Positions 1-8,585 of a stretch of 64,000 nt of DNA are shown in pieces; the stretch's first letter is position 1, and every line of letters starts with the position of its first letter. The stretch lies in contig OY970226.1 of assembly GCA_963714065.1 (NCBI GenBank), positions 62,001-126,000 of the forward strand, in the 5' to 3' direction. Below the pieces are notes generated by a model that saw only the letters and a list, made by a program, of their open reading frames with translations, ran no database searches and had not been told where the DNA came from. The position numbers and the translations under genes are program-made. This DNA comes from JAZKID01 sp963714065 (GTDB lineage: Bacteria; Pseudomonadota; Alphaproteobacteria; Rhizobiales; UBA4765).

Positions 1-1651
1 GATCGCGCAGACGCCGCAGCGTATCGAGCAGCCGTGCATTGTCGCGCTGGTGCAGGCCGATGCTGGGCTCATCCAGCACATAAAGCACGCCCGTTAGACC
101 GGAACCGATCTGCGAAGCAAGCCGAATGCGCTGGCTTTCGCCGCCCGATAATGTACCCGAAGCGCGAGCGAGCGTGAGATAATCGAGGCCAACATCGACA
201 AGGAAGCGAAGCCGCTCGCGGATTTCTTTCAAAATACGCGCGGCGATCTCATTCTGCTTTTTATTGAGCTTTTTCGGCAGGGCTTCGAACCATTCATGCG
301 CAGCGCGGACAGACATCTCCGCCGCCTCGCCGATATGTTTTTCGCCGATCCTCACGCAGAGCGCTTCGGGTTTCAGGCGATAGCCATTGCAGGTCTTGCA
401 CGGTTTTTCCGACATATAGCGGCCGATTTCCTCACGCATCCACTCGGAATCGGTCTCCTTCCAGCGGCGCTCCAGATTGGTGACGACACCTTCGAAGGTT
501 TTTTTCGTGTCGTAGGAGCGCATGCCGTCGTCGAAGGAAAAAGCGATCTTGTCCTCGCCGGAGCCGTAGAGGATCGTGTCCCTGGCTTTTTTCGGCAGTT
601 TCGCCCAAGGCGTATCGAGATCGAATTTGTAATGTTTTGCCAAGCCTTCAAGCGTCTGCAGCGAATAGGGAGAGGGCGTGCGTGCCCACGGCGCAATGGC
701 TCCCTTGCGCAGGGTGACACTCTCTTCCGGCACAATCAGCGCGGGATCGACGCTCATTTCCACGCCGAGGCCCGAACATGCGGGGCAGGCGCCGTGCGGA
801 TTATTGAAAGAGAACAGGCGCGGCTCGATTTCCGAAATTGTGAAGCCGGAAACCGGGCAGGCGAATTTTTCGGAGAAGAGGATGCGCTTTGCTTCCTTGC
901 CTTCTTTGGCATCAGCGAATTCCGCAATCGCCAGCCCTTCCGCCAGCTTCAGCGCGGTTTCGATTAAATCGGCGAGGCGGGTTTTCACATCCTCCTTCAC
1001 CACAACGCGATCAACCACCACTTCAAGATCGTGCTTGATTTTCTTGTCGAGTGCGGGTGCTTCCGCGATCTCGTAAAATGTGCCGTCGATCTTGACGCGC
1101 TGGAAACCTTTCTTCTGGAATTCGAGTAGTTCCTTGCGGTATTCGCCTTTACGCCCGCGCACCACAGGCGCGAGAATATAAAGCCGCGTACCCTCGGGCA
1201 GGTCCATCACGCGGTCGACCATCTGCGATACCGTCTGGCTCTCGATAGGCAGGCCGGTGGCCGGTGAATAAGGTATGCCGGTGCGTGCCCAGAGCAGGCG
1301 CATGTAATCGTAGATTTCGGTAACGGTGCCGACCGTGGAGCGCGGATTGCGCGAAGTGGTTTTCTGCTCGATGGAGATGGCGGGCGAGAGGCCATCGATC
1401 TGGTCGACATCCGGCTTCTGCATCATCTCCAAAAACTGGCGCGCATAGGCAGACAAGCTCTCCACATAGCGGCGCTGTCCTTCGGCATAGATGGTGTCGA
1501 AAGCGAGCGAGCTTTTGCCCGAGCCGGAAAGGCCCGTGAACACAATCAGCCTGTCGCGCGGCAGGTCGATGTCGACATTCTTGAGGTTATGCTCGCGCGC
1601 ACCGCGAATGCTGATCTGTTTTTGCGCCAAGACTTCTAGTTTTTTCGCCAT
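1..1651 (-). CDS. uvrA: Excinuclease ABC subunit A (3' part beyond window)
   Basis: UvrA is the ATP-dependent damage-recognition subunit of nucleotide excision repair. About 550 codons are present, and the frame is still open at the left edge, so roughly the C-terminal 40% of the usual ~950 residues is missing. The protein starts MAKKLEVLAQKQISIRG. The first Walker A (GLSGSGKSS) is near residues 40-48, the first zinc-finger region carries SEIEPRLFSFNNPHGACP, and the ABC signature LSGGESQRIRL followed by YVLDEPSIGLHQRDN is just before the edge. The second cysteine of the first zinc-finger pair is Ser (CPVSGF), which I believe is common in alphaproteobacteria. The start ATG has GGAG a few bases upstream. 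An SOS box lies 97 bp upstream, consistent with LexA control. Confidence 0.97.
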   Translation of the reverse strand, partial: MAKKLEVLAQKQISIRGAREHNLKNVDIDLPRDRLIVFTGLSGSGKSSLAFDTIYAEGQRRYVESLSAYARQFLEMMQKPDVDQIDGLSPAISIEQKTTSRNPRSTVGTVTEIYDYMRLLWARTGIPYSPATGLPIESQTVSQMVDRVMDLPEGTRLYILAPVVRGRKGEYRKELLEFQKKGFQRVKIDGTFYEIAEAPALDKKIKHDLEVVVDRVVVKEDVKTRLADLIETALKLAEGLAIAEFADAKEGKEAKRILFSEKFACPVSGFTISEIEPRLFSFNNPHGACPACSGLGVEMSVDPALIVPEESVTLRKGAIAPWARTPSPYSLQTLEGLAKHYKFDLDTPWAKLPKKARDTILYGSGEDKIAFSFDDGMRSYDTKKTFEGVVTNLERRWKETDSEWMREEIGRYMSEKPCKTCNGYRLKPEALCVRIGEKHIGEAAEMSVRAAHEWFEALPKKLNKKQNEIAARILKEIRERLRFLVDVGLDYLTLARASGTLSGGESQRIRLASQIGSGLTGVLYVLDEPSIGLHQRDNARLLDTLRRLRD

Positions 1652-1747
1652 AAAACTCCATCGCGGCCGCAAACGTCCGCAGTTACGGTGATGTCTCGCT
1701 TATATAGTGCAAGAAGCCTTCAATAACAGGCTTCAGGCCATTTTCAG

Positions 1748-1762
1748 GAACAAAGAAAGAAC
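1748..1762 (-). promoter_or_regulatory. SOS (LexA) box upstream of uvrA
   Basis: The sequence GAAC-AAAGAAA-GAAC matches exactly the alphaproteobacterial LexA operator, a direct repeat GTTC-N7-GTTC, here read on the uvrA strand. It sits about 97 bp before the uvrA start codon. A second exact match precedes ssb, which supports both. Confidence 0.75.
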
Positions 1763-1795
1763 AAATGTGCGAGTCTGTCAAGTCTCGCAGTTCAT

Positions 1796-2671
1796 TTATG
1801 AAAAGCGGCGATTAAGTTCCAGCTGGAAGGTTTCATTGATTGCCTGCTTATAATTATTAGCCAGGTCCTTGACGAAATTTTCCGTTTTGTTTCCGCCCAA
1901 CTCTGCAACCAGAGCTGTGATTTCTTGAGGGAGAATAGTATTTTTGCCTGCGCTCATAAGTTTAAAATAAAGCCGACGATAGAATTCTCCGCCAATAATT
2001 TTCACTTTATGTTGCTGCAAGGTTTGATCGGTTGCTTGCAGTAAAGTTTGACGAATGAGCGCATAATCATCCTGAAAATTCTTCTGCGCTCTATTATTTG
2101 TTTGAAACTCGTAAAATTTCATATGGCTGCCCACAGCATGCAGGACTGTGATGACAGGTGAAATATCTGCGCCTGCCGTGTGGGCCGCGAGTTCAATAAA
2201 ATTGCCTTAATTTTTGCCCAGGCCTGCGATGGAAAGATTTTTGACAATCAGTTCGTGAACAACGGATTGACCATATACATCATCTATAGGAAGGTTGTCT
2301 GCTTGTGCTTCTGCTTCAACCCTCTCAGGTAGAATAAAGGTATCAAATTTATTCTCATTATTCTCAATACTTACGGCAACATATTTTCCTGTTTGTAAAA
2401 ACCTGCCGTAAGATTTATCGCTCGCTATCTTCGAATTTAGAAGCGACGTAATAATCTCATCCGGCACCGGGCTATAAGAGAACGAATAGTCTCGCTCTAT
2501 TGGGCGGTTCAGACGTTTTTCCACGGCACTCAATATTTTGTTGATGGACTTAAATTGTTTATTGGAAATCTCTGGCGTTTGAAGATTGGCCGTTGCGGCG
2601 ATTTCAAAATTTATATCCGAGGAATAGTTGGCTGCAGTATTATCGCCAATGAATCTAATAGTATTCATCAT
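1796..2671 (-). pseudogene. Member of the novel paralogue family, split by in-frame TAA
   Basis: Two ORFs (2671 to 2207, 154 aa; 2134 to 1796, 112 aa with a GTG start or ATG at 2122) lie in the same reading frame. Only a TAA at 2207-2209 and 24 further open codons separate them. Read through, they give about 291 codons, the size of the intact paralogues at 43496-45326. By eye the first half resembles those proteins (SYGRFLQTGKYVAVSI against TYWGGFLDGKPVALVF). The bridge and second half also match: VLHAVGSHMKFYEF against AKANSQYAYLKMLPY, and TLLQATDQTLQQHKVKII against AITASAEVLQQLNII. I read it as a nonsense-interrupted copy, although two separate proteins or stop readthrough remain possible. 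It sits between uvrA and ssb, is more AT-rich than its neighbours, and its function is unknown. Confidence 0.65.
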
Positions 2672-2790
2672 TATCTGTCTCTAATATGATCGTTGAATTA
2701 CATAAAATACAGTAGATATATTATATTCTATATTTTGCAGTCACACAACGCGCCGCTTCATTGCCGCTTGTCGATAAGTGAGAAAAGTAT

Positions 2791-2819
2791 TTGACATAAA
2801 GGCTTTCCCTATCTAGAAC
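2791..2819 (+). promoter_or_regulatory. Probable sigma-70 promoter of ssb
   Basis: TTGACA (2791-2796) is followed by a 17-bp spacer and TAGAAC (2814-2819), 24 bp before the ssb start codon. The -10 element overlaps the first half of the SOS box, so LexA binding would block RNA polymerase. Confidence 0.6.
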
Positions 2820-2830
2820 AAAACTAGAAC
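2816..2830 (+). promoter_or_regulatory. SOS (LexA) box upstream of ssb
   Basis: GAAC-AAAACTA-GAAC is an exact direct repeat with a 7-bp spacer, the alphaproteobacterial LexA operator. It covers the presumed -10 and start-site region of ssb, the position expected for repression. Confidence 0.75.
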
Positions 2831-2843
2831 AGTGGAGAAACCC

Positions 2844-3317
2844 ATGGCAGGTAGTGTCAACAAAGTCATTCTGGTCGGCAATCTGGGCAAGGATCCGGAG
2901 GAGCGCACATTTTCGAACGGCGGCAAGGTGGTGTCGTTCAGCCTGGCCACGAATGAGCGCTGGACCGATAAGGCATCTGGCGAGCGTAAGGAAAAAACAG
3001 AATGGCATAATATCGTTATCTTTAACGAGAACCTCGGCCGCATCGCCATGCAATATCTGAAGAAGGGCTCAAGCATTTACATCGAGGGCCAGCTGCAAAC
3101 GCGCAAATGGCAGGACAAGGAAGGGCACGATCGCTACACCACCGAAGTGGTGTTACAGCGCTTCCGCGGCGAACTGACGCTGCTCGACAGCAAGGGCGGC
3201 GGATCGCTAGAAGCGAACAATGACGATTACGGCGCGAGTAGCGGAGGCGGTTCTTATGTCGCCAAGAAAACCGCTTCGGGCGGCGGTTCGGATCTCGACG
3301 ACGAAATACCGTTTTAA
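2844..3317 (+). CDS. ssb: Single-stranded DNA-binding protein
   Basis: SSB coats single-stranded DNA during replication, recombination and repair. The OB fold begins MAGSVNKVILVGNLGKDPE and includes WHNIVIFNENLGRIAMQYLKKG. A Gly/Ser-rich linker follows, and the acidic tail ends DLDDEIPF, the protein-interaction tip. At 157 aa the length is normal. I chose ATG at 2844 over the upstream in-frame GTG at 2832 because GGAG lies just before the ATG. The gene is preceded by a TTGACA promoter and an SOS box. Its stop codon directly abuts that of the convergent gene at 3318, leaving no intergenic space. Confidence 0.97.
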   Translation: MAGSVNKVILVGNLGKDPEERTFSNGGKVVSFSLATNERWTDKASGERKEKTEWHNIVIFNENLGRIAMQYLKKGSSIYIEGQLQTRKWQDKEGHDRYTTEVVLQRFRGELTLLDSKGGGSLEANNDDYGASSGGGSYVAKKTASGGGSDLDDEIPF

Positions 3318-4088
3318 TTAGCGGTTTGGATTTTCAGATACTTTAAGCTGCTTGCTGAAGCGTTTGAACAAAACATACACGTTGTCTTTGTTTGCGCATT
3401 TCTCATTGCACAATTCTGCGTAATCTTTCTTGAGTTTGTAGATATTTATTTCCAGTCCATTTCCTAGGTACATGGTAATATATTGATTCATTTCATCCTT
3501 GCTTCTGACAACATCTGAATCATGTTCAAAAGGCGGAAACGGGAGATTACGATCCATACTTATAATGATCACCTTTCCCTCGTTTATATCGAGCAATGCA
3601 TGTTGCCGCACACCGGTATCCGGGCGTTGTGGCTTATAAATAGGATCTGATATGGACAGGATATAGAAATCGGCCTGACTGAAACGGGGATCGCCGCCAA
3701 TTTCATCAATCGGATGACTATGCCCACCCGGATGCGAGCTTTCAATCTTTGTCATGGATGTGAAATATTCGTCAACCTTGTCCGTAGTGCCTTGGATCAA
3801 CCGGCCCAGTTTGCAATTCTTGCCGCTGCTGTTGCAATAAATCTGATAGCCATATTCCAGTTTTATAGCGGCGGGCAGGTTCATGATAAAATTAGCCGCA
3901 TGCAGTGCAGCTTTTTCGAAGCTGTCGAAGGCCTTTCTTCCTTCGAAAGGGTCGCCTGGCTCGAAGTAATAATGTTCATTTTCGGTGGGCTGTACTTGCT
4001 GGAGCACTTTGTCAAAAGTCCCGCTCTGCGTAATAGTGCCCTTGCTCTGATCACCCCGATTTTGCGGGTCTAGAATTATATGGTTCAA
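3318..4088 (-). CDS. JAMM/DUF4329-like putative metalloprotease, 256 aa
   Basis: This ORFan-like protein carries a possible JAMM (MPN+) metal-binding signature: Glu78 in KLEYGYQIY, H123-S-H125-P, then S137-Q-A-D140. That is the order Glu ... His-x-His-Pro ... Ser-x-x-Asp known from JAB1/MPN isopeptidases and from DUF4329 proteins. The spacing between HxH and SxxD is 11 residues rather than the usual 7. There is no signal peptide or membrane segment. The start appears to be TTG (4088) with GTGAG just upstream; no in-frame ATG lies nearby. It stands alone between ssb and gyrA, convergent with ssb. The substrate is unknown, and the family assignment is by motif only. Confidence 0.55.
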   Translation of the reverse strand: MNHIILDPQNRGDQSKGTITQSGTFDKVLQQVQPTENEHYYFEPGDPFEGRKAFDSFEKAALHAANFIMNLPAAIKLEYGYQIYCNSSGKNCKLGRLIQGTTDKVDEYFTSMTKIESSHPGGHSHPIDEIGGDPRFSQADFYILSISDPIYKPQRPDTGVRQHALLDINEGKVIIISMDRNLPFPPFEHDSDVVRSKDEMNQYITMYLGNGLEINIYKLKKDYAELCNEKCANKDNVYVLFKRFSKQLKVSENPNR

Positions 4089-4168
4089 CTTATTCTCACA
4101 TCAAATATTTTCGACAGCAATAGATCGTAGATATTTGCCGAAACCTTGTCAATTTGCCCTTGTTTTTA

Positions 4169-4197
4169 TTGACCTTACGTCCATAAACCCCTAAAAA
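4169..4197 (+). promoter_or_regulatory. Possible gyrA promoter giving a leaderless mRNA
   Basis: TTGACC (4169-4174), a 17-bp spacer and TAAAAA (4192-4197) would place the transcription start within a few bases of the gyrA ATG at 4207. No Shine-Dalgarno sequence precedes that ATG, so a leaderless transcript is conceivable. The evidence is weak. Confidence 0.3.
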
Positions 4198-4206
4198 TTC
4201 AAGCAT

Positions 4207-6915
4207 ATGACCGATACGCAAGATACCCAGAAACCCGTAGATCCGTCCGACATCGCCCCTGTGTCGATCGTCGACGAAATGCGCCGTTCCTATCTCGATT
4301 ACGCGATGAGCGTGATCGTCTCGCGTGCGCTGCCGGATGCGCGCGACGGGCTGAAACCCGTGCATCGCCGCATTCTCTATTCAATGTATGAAAGCGGTTA
4401 CGAGTGGAACAAGCCCTATCGCAAATCGGCACGCGTAGTCGGCGATGTCATCGGTAAATATCACCCGCATGGCGACCAGTCGATTTACGATGCGCTCGCG
4501 CGCATGGCGCAGGATTTCTCGATGCGGCTGCCGTTGGTCGACGGGCAGGGCAATTTCGGCTCCATCGATGGCGATCCGCCCGCCGCCATGCGTTATACCG
4601 AGGTGCGACTTGAAAAAGTCGCCTCCGGCCTCACCGACGATCTTGATAAAGACACTATTGATTTCCAGCCGAACTACGATGGTTCGGAAAAGGAACCTTC
4701 CGTTCTTCCTGCGCGCTTTCCCAATTTACTCGTTAATGGTGCGGGCGGCATTGCGGTCGGCATGGCCACCAATATTCCGCCGCACAATCTCGGCGAAGTG
4801 ATTGATGCCTGTATCGCGCTGATTAACAACCCGGCCTTATCGCCGGACGAATTGAACGCCATCGTGCCGGGCCCGGATTTTCCGACAGGCGGCCTCATTC
4901 TCGGCCATAACGGTATTCGTTCTGCCCATCATCTGGGCCGCGGTTCCATCGTCATGCGCGCCCGTGCGACGATCGAGGAAAAAGCCAAGGAGCGCGAGCA
5001 GATCGTCGTCACCGAAATTCCATATCAGGTGAATAAGTCGGCGCTGATCGAAAAGATCGCCGAACTGGTGCGCGACAAGAAGATCGAAGGTATTTCAGAT
5101 GTGCGGGACGAGTCCAACCGCGAAGGCATTCGTATCGTTATCGAGCTGAAGCGCGATGCGGTGAGCGATGTCGTGCTGAATCAGCTTTATCGCTTTACGC
5201 CGCTGCAAACCTCTTTCGGCGCCAATATGGTGGCGCTGAATGGTGGCCGGCCCGCCGTGATGGGCCTGAAGGAACTGCTGCAAGCCTTCTTGTCTTTTCG
5301 CGAAAACGTCATTTCGCGCCGCACCAAATTCCTGCTCGGCAAGGCGCGCGACCGCGCGCATGTCTTGGTGGGTCTTGCGATTGCCGTCGAAAATGTCGAT
5401 CGCATCGTCGCGCTCATTCGCGCAGCGAAAGATCCGCAGGATGCCAAAGAGCAGTTGATGAATATTGCCTGGCCTGCAGGAGCGATCTCGCCATGGATCA
5501 AGCTGATCGACGATCCGCGCCATCGCCTCGGCGACAATAACACGATCAAACTGTCCGAAGAACAGGCGAAAGCCATTCTCGATCTCAGGCTGCAGCGCCT
5601 TACCGGGCTTGGCCGCGAGGAAATCACGAGCGAACTGGACGAGCTTGCAAAAAGCATCGAGGATTACCTGTCGACGCTGCGTTCGCGCGAAAAAATCCTC
5701 AACATCGTGCGTACCGAGCTTGCCGATATCAAGAGCGAGTTCGCGACACCGCGCAAGACCGAAATCGTCGAGCAGGAAGGCGAGATGGAAGTCGAGGACC
5801 TTATCCAGCGCGAGGATGTGGTCGTTACCGTGTCGCATGCGGGTTATGTCAAGCGCGTGCCGCTTTCCACCTACCGCTCGCAGCGGCGCGGCGGTAAAGG
5901 GCGCGCGGGCATGACCACGCGCGAAGAAGATTTTGTCACGCGTCTCTTTATTTCCAACACGCATGTGCCGGTGCTGTTCTTCTCTTCATTGGGCCTCGTC
6001 TACAAGATGAAAGTATGGCGCCTGCCGGAAGCGCCGCCGCAAGGCCGCGGCAAGGCGCTCGTGAATCTGCTACCGCTGCAGGAAGCAGAGCGTATCACCA
6101 CCATCATGCCGCTGCCCGAAGACGAAAGCACGTGGGATAAATATCATGTGATGTTCGCAACCACCGACGGCACGGTGCGGCGCAACGACTTGTCGGATTT
6201 CGCGCAGATCAATCGCAACGGAAAAATCGCGATGAAGCTCGATGGCGGCACGGCGATCGTCGACGTGCAGCTTTGCACGGATGCCGACGATGTGCTGCTC
6301 ACCACTGCGGAAGGGCAGGCAATACGTTTTCCGGTTACGGATGTGCGTGTGTTTCAGAGCCGGTCCTCGGTCGGTGTGCGCGGCATCAACCTGGCCGGCA
6401 AGGACAAGGTCATATCCATGGCCATCCTGCGTCATACGCCGGCCAGCGCCGAGGAGCGTGCGGGTTATCTGAAAATGCGGCGCGCCGTTGTTGGCGGGGA
6501 AGATACGCCGGAAGCCGATGCCGAAACGGCGACAGCCTCCGTACTGTCGCAAGAAAAATATGCGGAAATGAGCGCGGGCGAACAGGTCATTCTCACAATA
6601 TCGCAAAACGGTTTCGGCAAGCGCTCAAGTGCTTATGAATACCGCATTACCGGCCGCGGCGGCAAAGGTATCGTCGCCATGATGGTGAACGAGCGCAACG
6701 GTCCCCTCATTGCCTCTTTTCCGGTCGAGGACAGCGATCAGATCATGCTGGTGACAGACAAGGGACAGCTGATCCGCGTGCCGGTTTCCGATATTCGTCT
6801 GGCCGGGCGGTCAACGCAGGGCGTCATTGTATTCAATACGTCGGAAGGCGAGCGTGTCGTCAGCGTCGAGCGCGTCACGGAAGGCGACGATGCAAACGGG
6901 GAAACGGCCGGTTAA
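4207..6915 (+). CDS. gyrA: DNA gyrase subunit A
   Basis: GyrA is the DNA-breaking and rejoining subunit of gyrase (A2B2), which introduces negative supercoils. The N-terminal breakage-reunion domain has the catalytic tyrosine in AAMRYTEVRL (Tyr130). The GyrA box QRRGGKG (about residues 559-565) precedes the C-terminal beta-pinwheel and separates GyrA from ParC. Length is 902 aa, normal for the family. The quinolone-resistance region reads HPHGDQSIYDA, so the position equivalent to E. coli Ser83 is Gln91, while Asp87 is kept as Asp95. No Shine-Dalgarno sequence is evident before the ATG. The stop overlaps the stop of the convergent gene at 6912 by 4 bp. Confidence 0.98.
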   Translation: MTDTQDTQKPVDPSDIAPVSIVDEMRRSYLDYAMSVIVSRALPDARDGLKPVHRRILYSMYESGYEWNKPYRKSARVVGDVIGKYHPHGDQSIYDALARMAQDFSMRLPLVDGQGNFGSIDGDPPAAMRYTEVRLEKVASGLTDDLDKDTIDFQPNYDGSEKEPSVLPARFPNLLVNGAGGIAVGMATNIPPHNLGEVIDACIALINNPALSPDELNAIVPGPDFPTGGLILGHNGIRSAHHLGRGSIVMRARATIEEKAKEREQIVVTEIPYQVNKSALIEKIAELVRDKKIEGISDVRDESNREGIRIVIELKRDAVSDVVLNQLYRFTPLQTSFGANMVALNGGRPAVMGLKELLQAFLSFRENVISRRTKFLLGKARDRAHVLVGLAIAVENVDRIVALIRAAKDPQDAKEQLMNIAWPAGAISPWIKLIDDPRHRLGDNNTIKLSEEQAKAILDLRLQRLTGLGREEITSELDELAKSIEDYLSTLRSREKILNIVRTELADIKSEFATPRKTEIVEQEGEMEVEDLIQREDVVVTVSHAGYVKRVPLSTYRSQRRGGKGRAGMTTREEDFVTRLFISNTHVPVLFFSSLGLVYKMKVWRLPEAPPQGRGKALVNLLPLQEAERITTIMPLPEDESTWDKYHVMFATTDGTVRRNDLSDFAQINRNGKIAMKLDGGTAIVDVQLCTDADDVLLTTAEGQAIRFPVTDVRVFQSRSSVGVRGINLAGKDKVISMAILRHTPASAEERAGYLKMRRAVVGGEDTPEADAETATASVLSQEKYAEMSAGEQVILTISQNGFGKRSSAYEYRITGRGGKGIVAMMVNERNGPLIASFPVEDSDQIMLVTDKGQLIRVPVSDIRLAGRSTQGVIVFNTSEGERVVSVERVTEGDDANGETAG

Positions 6916-7343
6916 AAGGTATTTTTGCGGCGCTCGGGTTGATCTGGGGACTGGTCGGGGCGCTTCTTCCGCAGGTTATTTTCGGCAATACGTTGCACCG
7001 CATCCCAAATTCTTTGACCGAGATATCTACGGATATTAATGCCGTATTTTTCGTGAATGGCCTTTGCAAAGGCCTCATCGATCACATCGTCCCGGCCCTT
7101 GACGTTGATTTTCGCCTGGGTCGCGGCCTTGGTAAATGATCTTTGCAGATCGCGTGCCGTCAGCTTTCTTGTCGGTACGTTTTTTTCCTGGAAATAGTTG
7201 TTGCTCTTCAGCAAAAACGCCGTTTTTTCCAAAAGGAGCATATTATAGGCTTCTTGGGAAATAAGCTGCTTGTCGGAATCCGTTGTATCCGACGGAGGAA
7301 CGTCGTTAGCCGTACTATCGCGCCCTGTCATATTTATCACCAT
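6912..7343 (-). CDS. Hypothetical protein, 143 aa
   Basis: I do not recognise this protein. It has a polar, Ser/Thr/Asp-rich N-terminus (about 30 residues), then a helical, strongly basic region (RKLTARDLQRSFTKAATQ, RRYLGQRIWDAVQRIAENN) ending in a Lys/Arg/Pro-rich tail. There is no signal peptide or membrane segment. The ATG at 7343 has AGG six bases upstream. It is convergent with gyrA, and its stop overlaps the gyrA stop. The 127 bp between it and coaD is AT-rich and must hold the divergent promoters. It is one of several lineage-specific genes placed singly between housekeeping genes in this window. Confidence 0.65.
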   Translation of the reverse strand: MVINMTGRDSTANDVPPSDTTDSDKQLISQEAYNMLLLEKTAFLLKSNNYFQEKNVPTRKLTARDLQRSFTKAATQAKINVKGRDDVIDEAFAKAIHEKYGINIRRYLGQRIWDAVQRIAENNLRKKRPDQSPDQPERRKNTF

Positions 7344-7470
7344 AATAGCCTAACGTAATGAGATCGGGGTTGATAATAGGTAAATAATTTCAGGGAAATT
7401 TGTGTTTTCTTATCAACTGGTTTACGAATTGTTACAACAAAAAATCGGAAATTAGACAAAGTTGTCATAA

Positions 7471-7965
7471 ATGCACACCGGTCTTTATCCAGGCTCTTTC
7501 GACCCGCTGACCAACGGCCATGTCGATATGCTGAAGGCGTCGTTCCGCCTGGTCGACAAGCTTGTAATTGCTATCGGCGTGCATCCCGATAAATCGCCCC
7601 TGTTCTCCGCCGACGAGCGGCTTGGCATGATCGAAGAGGTCGCGCAGCCCTTGGCGCGGGCGGCGGGTGTGCAGCTTGTCGCGCGCACTTTCGATAATCT
7701 GGTGATCGATTTTGCCAAAGAGTGCGGCGCGCAACTTCTCATTCGCGGCCTGCGCGACGGCACGGATCTCGATTACGAAATGCAGATGGCGGGAATGAAT
7801 ATGGCGCTGGCGCCGGAAGTGCAAACGGTTTTCCTGCCAGCCTCGCCGCACGATCGTCATATCGCCGCGACATTGGTGCGGCAGATTGCGGGTTTAGGTG
7901 GCGACGTTTCGGCCTTCGTGCCGGCTGCGGTCGCCAAACAAATAAAAGTCAGGTTCAAACGCTAA
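7471..7965 (+). CDS. coaD: Phosphopantetheine adenylyltransferase
   Basis: CoaD transfers AMP from ATP to 4'-phosphopantetheine to form dephospho-CoA, the penultimate step of CoA synthesis. The nucleotidyltransferase signature is at the N-terminus: GLYPGSFDPLTNGHVDM, with TNGH as the T/HxGH motif. LLIRGLRDGTDLDYEMQMAGMN is the typical substrate-binding stretch. Length is 164 aa, as expected. The usual Ser-rich C-terminal motif is replaced by RHIAATLVRQIA. It is the first gene of a tightly spaced plus-strand series running into ppi, the M2 peptidase, a second ppi, queA and tgt. Confidence 0.95.
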   Translation: MHTGLYPGSFDPLTNGHVDMLKASFRLVDKLVIAIGVHPDKSPLFSADERLGMIEEVAQPLARAAGVQLVARTFDNLVIDFAKECGAQLLIRGLRDGTDLDYEMQMAGMNMALAPEVQTVFLPASPHDRHIAATLVRQIAGLGGDVSAFVPAAVAKQIKVRFKR

Positions 7966-7974
7966 GGAGATATC

Positions 7975-8562
7975 ATGCGCTTTTTCATTCTTGCCTTTGT
8001 TGCTTTATTTGCGGTCTCCGTTCGGGCGGCGCCGCTGCCGGCCGGTCTTGATCCGGAAAACACGCTGATACTGACCCTCAAGGATGGGCCGGTCCTGATC
8101 AAGCTGCGACCAGACCTTGCGCCGAAGCATGTGGAGCAGGTCAAGAAGCTGGCGCGGCAAGGCTTCTATAACGGCATCGTTTTCCATCGAGTCATCGAAG
8201 GTTTCATGGCCCAGACCGGTGACCCAACCGGCACGGGCGAAGGTGGCTCCAAACTTCCCGATCTGAAAGCGGAATTCAGCAAAGCGCCGTTCAATCGCGG
8301 TACGGTGGGTGCGGCGCGTACCGAAGACCCGAACTCGGCCAATTCGCAATGGTTCATCTGCTTTGCGCCGAAGCCTTCCCTGAACGGTAAATATACGGTC
8401 TGGGGCGAGGTGGTGCAGGGCATGGAACATGTCGACAAGATCAAGCGCGGGGTGGGCGAAATGGGCCTTGTGCAGAAGCCGCAGGACAAGATCGTTTCCC
8501 TGCAGGTTGCGGCGGATGCGAAGGGCGCAATAGCTCTTCCTTCCAAGCAAAAAACGTTATAG
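7975..8562 (+). CDS. Periplasmic cyclophilin-type peptidyl-prolyl isomerase
   Basis: Cyclophilins catalyse cis-trans isomerisation of Xaa-Pro bonds. A signal peptide (about residues 1-19, cleavage after VRA) implies export to the periplasm. The conserved core follows: GFYNGIVFHRVIEGFMAQTGDPTGTG, then NSANSQWFICFAPKPSLNGKYTVWG-type residues. The length of 195 aa is normal for an exported PpiA-like protein. AAGGAG precedes the ATG, 9 bp after coaD. It is clearly related to the second cyclophilin at 10428, which has no signal peptide, so the pair probably arose by duplication before or around insertion of the peptidase gene between them. Confidence 0.93.
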   Translation: MRFFILAFVALFAVSVRAAPLPAGLDPENTLILTLKDGPVLIKLRPDLAPKHVEQVKKLARQGFYNGIVFHRVIEGFMAQTGDPTGTGEGGSKLPDLKAEFSKAPFNRGTVGAARTEDPNSANSQWFICFAPKPSLNGKYTVWGEVVQGMEHVDKIKRGVGEMGLVQKPQDKIVSLQVAADAKGAIALPSKQKTL

Positions 8563-8585
8563 AACAGCTGAAACTGGAGGCGGTT

